Shown: piece by piece, positions 6,151 to 11,583 of the stretch | Position numbering within the stretch: position 1 is the stretch's first letter | How the letters are laid out: every line of letters begins with the position of its first letter | Assembly (NCBI GenBank): GCA_027356675.1 | Contig: DAHVXO010000283.1 | Span: 1-11,583, forward strand | Length of the DNA: 11,583 nucleotides | Reading direction: 5' to 3' | DNA from: Symbiobacteriaceae bacterium | GTDB taxonomy: Bacteria; Bacillota_E; Symbiobacteriia; Symbiobacteriales; Symbiobacteriaceae | The notes under the pieces: generated by a model | Database searches by the model: none | What the model saw: the letters and a program-made list of their open reading frames with translations, nothing else | What the model was told of the DNA's origin: nothing | Position numbers and translations under genes: made by a program

Positions 6151-6169
6151 GCCCAAAGCATCTCAGCAG

Positions 6170-6814
6170 TTAAATGCCGACGAAAGGCGCCTTGCCGGCC
6201 TTCCCTAAGCCACCCTTCCCTAAGCCACCCTTGCCAAACGCAAACGGGTTGACCTTTCCGAATGGTAGGTTGGCGAGGCCCTGCGCGCCACTCAGCGCGA
6301 GGGAGGGTGCCGAACCGGGGTTGAACTGCAGCAGGGCTGCATTCGGGTTGATCGCCGGGTTGAAGATGTTCAAGGTCGGACTCAGGGCTGCCAGCGCTGC
6401 CGTCGGATTGGAGGCAGCCAGGGCCGCAAACGGACTTACCCCGCCCAATTGAGTCAAGGGGTTGGCGAAGATCTGTCCGGGGGCGCTGAGCGGCGAGATG
6501 CCGGCGGCCAGCGGTGCCGCGGCTGCAGCGGCCGCTGCGAGCGGCGATACGGCTGTAGGCGTGATGGCCGCGGCGCTTAGGCCCAGCTGGCTGAGCAGGG
6601 TGGCCAGCATCTGGTCCGTTGTCGTTGGAGTCACAGCAGTGGTTGGCGTGGTCGTGACAGCGGTGGGTATCACCTGCTGCACCACGGGCGCAGCCACGGT
6701 AGTCCCGGCCACGGTCGGGCACACGGCCGTTAGCGGCCTCGTGACAAAGGGCGGGCACGTGACGACTGTGGCCGGGGACGATGTGGTGGTGATGACACGA
6801 TGGTGGTCGTGCAC
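6170..6814 (-). CDS. First coat-like paralog: His-rich N-terminus plus NP/SP repeat domain
   Basis: This 214-residue protein is the longest of the three paralogs. It begins MHDHHRVITTTSS, then has a Thr/Val/Pro-rich region with Cys in VVTCPPF and TAVCPTV (about 14-70) and an Ala-rich stretch (about 85-105, eight Ala in a row). The repeat domain (about 112-185: NPLTQLGGV, SPFAALAAS, NPTAALAAL, SPTLNIF, NPAINPNAALLQF) is colinear with the next gene. It ends in a Gly/Lys tail, GKGGLGKGGLGKAGK. The start is GTG 6812-6814, 9 bases after GGGAGG. The longer frame to GTG 6856 would read through this ribosome binding site. The His-rich, Cys-containing beginning recalls small spore coat proteins such as CotD in style only. 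A sigma-K-like promoter lies about 70 bases upstream. Confidence 0.75.
   Translation of the reverse strand: MHDHHRVITTTSSPATVVTCPPFVTRPLTAVCPTVAGTTVAAPVVQQVIPTAVTTTPTTAVTPTTTDQMLATLLSQLGLSAAAITPTAVSPLAAAAAAAAPLAAGISPLSAPGQIFANPLTQLGGVSPFAALAASNPTAALAALSPTLNIFNPAINPNAALLQFNPGSAPSLALSGAQGLANLPFGKVNPFAFGKGGLGKGGLGKAGKAPFVGI
6200..6229 (-). repeat. Tandem 15-bp repeat encoding two GLGKG-type units
   Basis: The + strand unit CTTCCCTAAGCCACC occurs twice in exact tandem (6200-6214 and 6215-6229). On the coding strand it encodes the repeated GGLGK units near the protein's C-terminus. Exact identity suggests a recent slippage duplication, and copy number may vary between strains. Confidence 0.85.
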
Positions 6815-6823
6815 GAACGGGAA

Positions 6824-6830
6824 CCTCCCT
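6824..6830 (-). promoter_or_regulatory. Ribosome binding site deciding the GTG start at 6814
   Basis: On the - strand AGGGAGG lies 9 bases before GTG 6812-6814, which opens the His-rich MHDHHRV sequence. The alternative GTG at 6856 has no comparable site. Confidence 0.55.
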
Positions 6831-6881
6831 TCAGACTGTACGCGGATGAGCGCCACCCCGAGGGTGCAACGTCTCCACTTT

Positions 6882-6908
6882 TAGCTTATGTAACCGTCTC
6901 TGGCAGGT
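6882..6908 (-). promoter_or_regulatory. Candidate sigma-K-type promoter of the coat-like cluster
   Basis: On the - strand CATAAGCTA (6882-6890) matches the sigma-K -10 consensus CATANNNTA exactly. An AC (6907-6908) lies 16 bases upstream, as expected for the minimal -35. Transcription would start near 6874, giving a leader of about 60 bases to the GTG at 6814. The consensus is short, so a chance match is possible, but its placement ahead of a coat-like gene supports it. Confidence 0.45.
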
Positions 6909-6923
6909 GCATTATGCCTGCCA
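6901..6923. terminator. Hairpin downstream of the 6940-7404 acetyltransferase gene
   Basis: TGGCAGG (6901-6907) and CCTGCCA (6917-6923) form a perfect 7-bp stem with a 9-base loop. On the - strand it starts 17 bases after the stop of the acetyltransferase gene but lacks a T run. It overlaps the -35 side of the candidate sigma-K promoter. Confidence 0.35.
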
Positions 6924-6939
6924 TTTGGCTGTGTTCCGC

Positions 6940-7404
6940 TTACAGAACCTTCGTGGCCAGCACCCCTTCGGCCCGATATCCGTGCCTGGCCGAGAAGCGA
7001 AGTGCGGGCAAGCTGTGCATCCCTGTGATCATCTTCAGCTTGCGCAGCCCCAGGCGAGTGAACAGCCCTTCGGCCTGACTCTGCAGTCCGGTGCCTACGC
7101 CACGTCTGCGATGGTGAGGGGCCACCCAGAGATCCATCAAGACGCCGCTGGGCTCATCCGTCGTCCCATCAGCCGAGGTCGCGAGCAGCGCAAATCCGAC
7201 CGGCTCGGCATCGCTCTGCGCCAGAATGGCTGTGCCCCAAGGCGACGATAGTGTCTCGCGCAGGCGCAGTTGCCCGCGCTGCACAATGTCGGCGGGGAGG
7301 GCCTCGGCCTGTTCCGTCGGTGAAAGACTTTCCCAGGCCGCAGCCCCGGCCGCCTGGTCGAGCCATCGGAGGTCTGTAGGGTGCCAAATCCGGTACCAGT
7401 GCAT
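6940..7404 (-). CDS. GNAT-family N-acetyltransferase
   Basis: This 154-residue protein carries the GNAT fold, which transfers an acetyl group from acetyl-CoA to an amine; the substrate is unknown. Motif A is visible as VLMDLWVAPHHRRRGVGTGL (88-107), with the pyrophosphate-binding RRRGVGTG loop. It is followed by LGLRKLKM (118-125) and the closing segment ARHGYRAEGVLATKVL. ATG 7404 has AAAGGAG 7 bases upstream. The open frame continues to 7563, but that extension is Pro/Arg-rich, lacks homology to the fold and crosses the neighbouring promoter region. It is paralogous to, and divergent from, the next gene: both begin with an R-(I/L)-W..DL pattern, and both have PVGF at residues 68-71 and LGL at 118-120. 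Confidence 0.88.
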   Translation of the reverse strand: MHWYRIWHPTDLRWLDQAAGAAAWESLSPTEQAEALPADIVQRGQLRLRETLSSPWGTAILAQSDAEPVGFALLATSADGTTDEPSGVLMDLWVAPHHRRRGVGTGLQSQAEGLFTRLGLRKLKMITGMHSLPALRFSARHGYRAEGVLATKVL

Positions 7405-7539
7405 ACCCGCACTCCTTTCGCACACAGCCATGGTATGAAGCAGCTCCCGCCGGGGTACCAGCCGGGGCGCAGCGGCGTACGCTGGGTCAGGCGGGCACCT
7501 TGGCGGTGGCGCCGATCTGAACACGGAGGAGGAACGGTT

Positions 7540-8019
7540 ATGGCACGGGTAAGGCTCTGGCAATCACCAGACCTGCCCTACCTTCAGCGCATGGCGATTC
7601 TGATGACCTGGCATGTCACACCGGCGGACGACAAGGCTGCGACAACCCCCGAAGTCATTGCCCACAACGCACTGCTGAATCTGGACCGGGTGCTGGGCAC
7701 ACCGGGCGGTACGGCGGTGGTAGCCGAGGAGGGCGGGCGTCCCGTTGGGTTCTTACTGATCGGTATCCAGCCCCACGAGCGGACGGGCGAGCCGCAGGGC
7801 TACATGGCGGATATCTTTGTGGAGCCCGAGCACCGCGGGCAGGGCATCCCCCGGGAACTTCAAACGATGGGGGAGGCGTACATGCGACAGTTGGGCCTGC
7901 GCCGGTCACTCTATTGGATTCACACTGGCAACCGGCAAGGCCAGCGGGCAGCGTTCGACCATGGGGCCAAAGTGCGAGGGCTGGTCATCACCAAAACACT
8001 GAACGGGGCAGGCACGTAG
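7540..8019 (+). CDS. GNAT-family N-acetyltransferase (paralog of the divergent neighbour)
   Basis: This 159-residue protein starts at ATG 7540, with GGAGGAGG (7525-7532) 7 bases upstream. Motif A reads MADIFVEPEHRGQGIPREL (89-107), with a RGQGI acetyl-CoA loop. PVGFLLIG is at 68-75, LGLRRSLYWIHTGN at 118-131, and the end VRGLVITKTL matches the neighbour's EGVLATKVL. The position where many GNAT proteins have a small residue after RGxG(I/L) is Pro here, which could affect cofactor binding. The frame is open upstream to 7381, but those codons lie in the divergent promoter region. The substrate is unknown. The stop codon lies inside the loop of a hairpin. Confidence 0.88.
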   Translation: MARVRLWQSPDLPYLQRMAILMTWHVTPADDKAATTPEVIAHNALLNLDRVLGTPGGTAVVAEEGGRPVGFLLIGIQPHERTGEPQGYMADIFVEPEHRGQGIPRELQTMGEAYMRQLGLRRSLYWIHTGNRQGQRAAFDHGAKVRGLVITKTLNGAGT

Positions 8020-8028
8020 GCCTGCCCC
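8005..8028 (+). terminator. Hairpin enclosing the stop codon of the + strand acetyltransferase
   Basis: GGGGCAGGC (8005-8013) and GCCTGCCCC (8020-8028) form a perfect 9-bp stem around a 6-base loop that contains the TAG stop. There is no T run after it, so it is at best a weak or factor-assisted terminator, or an RNA-stabilising element. Confidence 0.45.
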
Positions 8029-8111
8029 CTCCTGGCTCGCTCCGGGACAAAATCCGGCATTTGGAAGTGTCAGCATCTCACCCAACCGAATATTCCCTCC
8101 ATGAGTGCCTG

Positions 8112-8118
8112 AAGGAGG
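8112..8118 (+). promoter_or_regulatory. Ribosome binding site deciding the GTG start of the S8 protease
   Basis: AAGGAGG lies 7 bases before GTG 8126. The upstream in-frame GTG at 8105 would place this site inside the coding region, so 8126 is chosen. Confidence 0.7.
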
Positions 8119-8125
8119 GATCCCG

Positions 8126-10693
8126 GTGACCACATCAGGTTTGCGGCGGTGGAGCGCCTTGCTACTATTGGCTGCACCCCTCCTCGTCCTGGCAGTGCCG
8201 GGGGCCGGGTCAGGGGCCGGAGCCCCGGACAGCGGCGAGCCCCGCATCGCCCGCTCGGCCCTGAGCGAATCGGTCCGCCTGATGGTCCAGCTCCAGAGTT
8301 CCCCGCTGGCGGATGAACCGGGGGGACAGGCCCTGGGGGACCGGGCAGACCAGTTGCGGCGTGAGCACTCGGCCTTCCGGCAGGGGCTGGAGCAGGCCGG
8401 GATCGCCTTCCGCGAGCTAGGCGAGTACAGCAAGCTGTTCAACGGCATGTCGGTACAGGTCAGCGTCGCCGACGCGGGGCGCATTGCCGGCATGAAGGGC
8501 GTGAGCGGGATCTTCATCTCCCGTGCGACCCAGCTCCCCACCCCGCAGCTCTTCTCCTCCGTGAAGATGATTGGGGCGCCCCGCGCCTGGGCGGGTGACC
8601 CCGCCCGGGCGATCCCTGGTGTGGACGGCTCCGGGGTGACTGTCGCGATTATCGATACCGGTATCGATTATACGCACCCGGATCTCGGCGGCTGCTTTGG
8701 CGAGGGCTGTCGTATCGTGGCGGGGTACGACTTTGTCGGGGACAAGTTCAGTGGAGATAACATGCCTATCCCTGACCCCGATCCCATGGACCAGAACGGC
8801 CACGGCACCCACGTGGCCGGGATCATCGGGGCGAGCGCCGCGAGCGAAAACGGTGTGACAGGCGTCGTACCGGGCGTCAAATTCGTCTCCCTCAAGGTCT
8901 TCGGGCCCGAAGGTCACACGTGGGACGACATCATCTTGCAGGCGCTCGAGACCGCATATGACATGCGTGTGGACGTGGTGAACATGTCCCTGGGCTCAGC
9001 GTTCCAATGGCCGCAGTATCCCACTGCTCAAGCTGTGCAGCGGCTCGCCGACAAGGGGATTGTGGTCGTAGCGTCGGCCGGTAACAGCGGGGCCTCGGGT
9101 GAATTCGCAGCGGGCGCCCCGGCCGTGGGCACCGGAAGCCTGGCCGTTGCCAGCTTCGAAAACGACTCCGTGCGGCATATGGCCTTCCTGGACCCTGCCG
9201 GTAACGCCATGGCCTACGAGAAGATGGAGCATTCGCCCGCCCCGCCCACCAGTGGCACGTCCGCAGAGCTCGTCTACGTGGGTCTGGGCAAGCAGGACTC
9301 GGACTTTCAGAACCCTGATGGTTCTAGCAAGGTCACAGGCAAGGTCGCCCTGATGTCCCGCGGCGAGGTCACATTCCTGGCCAAAAGCATGAATGCCAAG
9401 CGCTTTGGGGCGGTCCAAGCCGTTGTCTTCAACAACAAAGACGGTTTCTTCCGGGGGACCCTCCAATCTGCTGGGTCGTACATTCCCACCCTCTCCATCG
9501 CCAAGGGCGACGGCCTGCGCCTGGTGGACCTGATCAAGAAGGGCCCGGTGCAGGTGACCTGGACCGACAAGCCGCAACTCTTCGCCAGCGACACCGCCGG
9601 GCTGTTGTCGGAGTTCAGCTCCGCCGGGCCGGCGCCCGACCTGTCGGTCAAGCCGGACGTCACGGCGCCGGGCGGGAGCATCTACAGCACATTCCCGGTG
9701 GCGCAGGGCAGCTATGCGACCCTGTCGGGGACCTCCATGTCCTCCCCGCACGTGGCCGGTGCCGCCGCCCTGGTGCTCCAGGGCCGGCGGGAACAGACAA
9801 AGGGCGGGGCGGCCGTGGTCAAGCCGACGGCCGTGCGGACCCTGCTAATGAACACGGCCCAGCCCCGAACGGAGGGCCCCGACAGCCCCGACCTGTACCC
9901 CGTGCAACGGCAAGGCGCGGGCATGATCGACGCCTGGCGGGCGATCACCGCCAACCAGCGGGTACTGCCCGACAAGATCGCCCTCGGCGCCATGAAGAGC
10001 GGCGCCTACATGGAGCAGACCATCGTGATCGAGAACCTGAGGAACTCCGCTGAGACCTACCAGTTCACCGCTACGGGCGGAGAGGCCCTGCCTGTGAAGT
10101 TGGACGCCCCCCCCGGGGGCCTTACCGTCAAGGCCCGCCAGACCGGCCACGTAAAGGTCAGCATGAGAGTCCCACCGGAACTGCCCGACAACGCTTTGTT
10201 CTCCGGGTGGATTGGCGTGATCGACAGTGCAGGCGAGACCGTCGCCCGGATTCCCTACCTGGGCTTCAAAGGCGACTATCAGGCGTCCACGGCGCTGGAC
10301 CCGCTGATTTTCGGCCTCCCCTGGCTCGCCAGGCTAGACGGGCAGTGGCTGCGGAAATCGGCGGCGATCGAGATCCACCCCAACTGCACTTGTGACGCCA
10401 AGTACGCCTGGCTCATCTTCAGCCTGGCCCGCCAGCCTCAGGACCTGCGCCTGGAGATCTGGGAGCCCGCCACCGGCCGCCGCTGGGGCAACGCCTTCCG
10501 GATCGAGTACGTGGGCCGCTCCGATGGCGGCATCGAACTCTTCCTCTGGGATGGGACCAACGACAAGAATCGAGAGATGCCGACCGGAACCTACACGCTC
10601 CGACTGATGGCCCTCCGGCCGCTGGGCGATCCGAACAACCCCAACCACTGGGATGTTTGGCAGACCGGCACGATCAAGGTGGTGTGGAATTAG
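8126..10693 (+). CDS. Secreted subtilisin-like serine protease (S8 family) with PA insert and C-terminal beta domains
   Basis: This extracellular endopeptidase precursor has 855 residues. The N-terminus MTTSGLRR plus a hydrophobic core (9-27) is a signal peptide, cleaved near AGSGAG (28-33). Residues about 50-138 look like an inhibitor I9-type propeptide. The catalytic triad is Asp177 (AIIDTGID), His226 (NGHGTHVAG) and Ser537 (GTSMSSPHVAG), with the oxyanion Asn320 (ASAGNSG). A protease-associated (PA) domain sits between Asn and Ser at about 374-483. After the catalytic domain come a fibronectin-like beta region (about 615-720) and a C-terminal segment resembling the FlgD Ig-like fold (about 755-855). 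Cys190/Cys195 (GCFGEGC) and a CTC pair near 758-760 could form disulfides. There is no cell-wall anchor, so it is likely released. GTG 8126 is preferred over GTG 8105. Confidence 0.93.
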   Translation: MTTSGLRRWSALLLLAAPLLVLAVPGAGSGAGAPDSGEPRIARSALSESVRLMVQLQSSPLADEPGGQALGDRADQLRREHSAFRQGLEQAGIAFRELGEYSKLFNGMSVQVSVADAGRIAGMKGVSGIFISRATQLPTPQLFSSVKMIGAPRAWAGDPARAIPGVDGSGVTVAIIDTGIDYTHPDLGGCFGEGCRIVAGYDFVGDKFSGDNMPIPDPDPMDQNGHGTHVAGIIGASAASENGVTGVVPGVKFVSLKVFGPEGHTWDDIILQALETAYDMRVDVVNMSLGSAFQWPQYPTAQAVQRLADKGIVVVASAGNSGASGEFAAGAPAVGTGSLAVASFENDSVRHMAFLDPAGNAMAYEKMEHSPAPPTSGTSAELVYVGLGKQDSDFQNPDGSSKVTGKVALMSRGEVTFLAKSMNAKRFGAVQAVVFNNKDGFFRGTLQSAGSYIPTLSIAKGDGLRLVDLIKKGPVQVTWTDKPQLFASDTAGLLSEFSSAGPAPDLSVKPDVTAPGGSIYSTFPVAQGSYATLSGTSMSSPHVAGAAALVLQGRREQTKGGAAVVKPTAVRTLLMNTAQPRTEGPDSPDLYPVQRQGAGMIDAWRAITANQRVLPDKIALGAMKSGAYMEQTIVIENLRNSAETYQFTATGGEALPVKLDAPPGGLTVKARQTGHVKVSMRVPPELPDNALFSGWIGVIDSAGETVARIPYLGFKGDYQASTALDPLIFGLPWLARLDGQWLRKSAAIEIHPNCTCDAKYAWLIFSLARQPQDLRLEIWEPATGRRWGNAFRIEYVGRSDGGIELFLWDGTNDKNREMPTGTYTLRLMALRPLGDPNNPNHWDVWQTGTIKVVWN

Positions 10694-10790
10694 CAGATCG
10701 GGAATAACCATCATGCCGCCTTTTCATCTCATTGCCGCTCGCGCTCATGGTCCCCTCGGGCTACAATAGAGGCGAGGGGAGGGAACGCCC

Positions 10791-11084
10791 ATGCGTAGTC
10801 TGCAGGCATGCATCCACATCAACGCCCCGGTGCAGACCGTGCGGGACCTGACCGATGCCCAGCACCGGTCGGCATGGCTGGTGATCGGCGGCTACAGGTG
10901 GGTCAGAACTGTGGACGAGTCCTGGGAAGCCACCGAATGCGAAGGTGGGACTCGCCTCTCCATGCAGCTGCGATACCAGTCGCGGGTGCCATTCATCGAA
11001 CCTCTGCTGACCGATGGGTTCCCCCACCAGGTCGTGTCCAGCCTCAACCGTTTGAAGGCGATGGCCGAGACAGCGATCCACTGA
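10791..11084 (+). CDS. Short SRPBCC (START-like)-superfamily protein
   Basis: This 97-residue protein starts at ATG 10791, with GGGGAGGG 7 bases upstream. The beginning ACIHINAPVQTVRDLTDAQHR matches the first strand and helix of polyketide cyclase/dehydrase-type SRPBCC proteins. The end (EGGTRLSMQLRYQ, then SLNRLKAMAE) matches the closing strands and long C-terminal helix. Typical members have about 140-150 residues, so the middle strands are reduced. It may be a compact variant or an internally deleted relative. The ligand is unknown. A TACAAT box at 10762-10767 could be the -10, though no good -35 was found. The gene ends at a strong terminator and converges on the next gene. Confidence 0.75.
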   Translation: MRSLQACIHINAPVQTVRDLTDAQHRSAWLVIGGYRWVRTVDESWEATECEGGTRLSMQLRYQSRVPFIEPLLTDGFPHQVVSSLNRLKAMAETAIH

Positions 11085-11087
11085 CTG

Positions 11088-11381
11088 CTACCCCCGGACC
11101 ACCTCCGGGGTTTTTTCTTGGGTCGGCGCGGCCGCAAGGCGACGCGGCGCCGGCCACAGCGCCGCGGTCCACCCCTTGATCTGGCGCCCGAGCAGGAAGA
11201 TCTGACCCTCCGTGCTCTCAACCCGATACCATTCGCACCCGGCCGGGTCGCTCCAGTGGGCGTGCAGCACGGCCAGTTCGTACATGCGGCCGCGCCAGCG
11301 CCAGGAGGCAGGCATGCCTCCCCACTTGATGATCAGGCTGGGCTCAGTGCCGCAACGATTCAAGGGAGACAGCACGGCCAT
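11088..11381 (-). CDS. Small DUF6504-like protein, function unknown
   Basis: This 97-residue product starts at ATG 11381, with GGGAGGG 7 bases upstream, a strong sign that it is real. The core pattern SWRWRGRMYEL..L...W....GCEWYRVES.EGQIFLLGRQ.KGW resembles the DUF6504 type of small domain (WRGR-Y-V, then W-R-V and a closing Trp) from memory, without a search. The Trp- and Tyr-rich core suggests a small beta-fold, possibly nucleic-acid or protein binding. Its last codons overlap the intrinsic terminator of the convergent gene, only 3 bases separating the two stop codons. Confidence 0.7.
   Translation of the reverse strand: MAVLSPLNRCGTEPSLIIKWGGMPASWRWRGRMYELAVLHAHWSDPAGCEWYRVESTEGQIFLLGRQIKGWTAALWPAPRRLAAAPTQEKTPEVVRG
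11092..11116 (+). terminator. Rho-independent terminator of the SRPBCC-like gene
   Basis: CCCCGGA (11092-11098) and TCCGGGG (11104-11110) form a perfect 7-bp stem with a 5-base loop, followed directly by six T. It starts 8 bases after the stop codon at 11084 and lies inside the 3' end of the convergent coding region. Confidence 0.9.
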
Positions 11382-11457
11382 GGGCGATCCCTCCCGGACA
11401 GGTGTTCGGTTTCACTACCAGAGTCGCCGAAGCTCCGCCGGATTCCTCGCGCCAAAC

Positions 11458-11486
11458 AAAAAAACCCACAGGACATCTCCTGCGGG
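11458..11486 (-). terminator. Rho-independent terminator of the HxlR-type gene
   Basis: On the - strand CCCGCAGGA and TCCTGTGGG pair over 9 bp with one G-T wobble and a 4-base loop (GATG), followed by seven T (A run at 11458-11464). It starts 15 bases past the stop codon at 11502-11504. Confidence 0.9.
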
Positions 11487-11501
11487 CGGGTTCCCATCAG
11501 A

Positions 11502-11583
11502 TTAGAGATCGACCCACACGTCGCCCCAGTTCTGGATGGCTTCCACCACGGGTTCCAGGGCGAGCCCTTTGCCCGTGAGTTCA
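11502..11583 (-). CDS. HxlR-type winged-helix transcriptional regulator, C-terminal end (partial)
   Basis: The gene enters from the right edge on the - strand and ends at TAA 11502-11504. The 26 visible residues include ELTGKGLALEPVVEAIQNWG. This matches the last wing and dimerisation helix of HxlR-family regulators, where Y-x-LTxKG, L-x-PV and a helix ending in WG are characteristic. Members bind operators as dimers and often sense redox or reactive electrophiles. The DNA-binding part, any sensing Cys and the target are outside the window. It is followed by its own terminator, so it is transcribed separately from the next - strand gene. Confidence 0.75.
   Translation of the reverse strand, partial: ELTGKGLALEPVVEAIQNWGDVWVDL

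Noticed and set aside
5512..6814. Reading the Ala/Asn/Pro-rich cluster as PE/PPE-like or antifreeze-type proteins
   Set aside because: No PE or PPE motif and no regular ice-binding Thr array; the shared unit is an [N/S]P-led nonapeptide specific to this cluster.
7405..7563. N-terminal extension of the - strand acetyltransferase
   Set aside because: Pro/Arg-rich, crosses the divergent promoter region and the neighbour's ribosome binding site; ATG 7404 has a strong ribosome binding site and begins the paralogous sequence.
8996..9751. - strand open frame (251 codons) inside the S8 protease
   Set aside because: Antisense shadow; the + strand frame carries the PA domain and the catalytic Ser region here.
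1..11583. CRISPR array, tRNA or rRNA genes, insertion sequence or transposase
   Set aside because: No regularly spaced direct repeats, no RNA-gene signature, no transposase-like product and no terminal inverted repeats were found by reading both strands.

Overview
The window is GC-rich bacterial DNA with short intergenic gaps and strong AGGAGG-type ribosome binding sites, and several genes use GTG or TTG starts. A sigma-K-like promoter precedes a cluster of coat-like genes, next to a B12-dependent acyl-CoA mutase operon. This mix suggests a high-GC, endospore-forming Firmicute, for example a Symbiobacterium-like lineage; that placement is inferred from gene style and content only. No stretch over 300 bases lacks a gene. 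The longest gaps (about 930-1045, 5362-5511 and 7405-7539) hold terminators or regulatory dyads, or in the last case a divergent promoter region without a recognisable box.

Left edge (1-930): the tail of a + strand gene converges on a small predicted membrane protein (- strand). That gene is divergent, across a perfect inverted repeat, from a membrane-anchored protein of unknown function (415-930). A terminator zone follows (about 950-1030).

Central operon (5361 down to 1046, - strand): large and small subunits of an adenosylcobalamin-dependent acyl-CoA mutase, a MeaB-type G-protein chaperone and an acyl-CoA dehydrogenase. The last three genes are joined by 4-bp ATGA overlaps, so this is one transcript. 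The mutase would usually be labelled methylmalonyl-CoA mutase. However, its two substrate-discriminating positions are Phe and Gln, the pair reported for isobutyryl-CoA mutase. With a short-chain-type dehydrogenase as last gene, the operon reads best as isobutyryl-CoA to butyryl-CoA to crotonyl-CoA (valine or branched-chain acyl-CoA breakdown). MeaB carries an unusual His-rich insertion of about 52 residues. A perfect 16-bp palindrome of TetR-operator type and a second dyad lie upstream of the operon.

Coat-like cluster (6814 down to 5512, - strand): three tandem paralogous genes built on Ala/Leu-rich units of about nine residues beginning NP or SP, with a shared core NPAINPNAA. Strong G/C hairpins lie between them, and a match to the sigma-K consensus lies upstream of the first gene, which starts with a His-rich segment. 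Together these suggest late mother-cell (spore coat) structural proteins of a family I do not recognise.

Right part (6940-11583): two divergent paralogous GNAT acetyltransferases; a large secreted S8 (subtilisin-like) protease with a propeptide, PA insert and C-terminal beta domains; a short SRPBCC-like protein with a good terminator; a small DUF6504-like protein whose 3' end is overlapped by that terminator; and the C-terminal end of an HxlR-type regulator with its own terminator.
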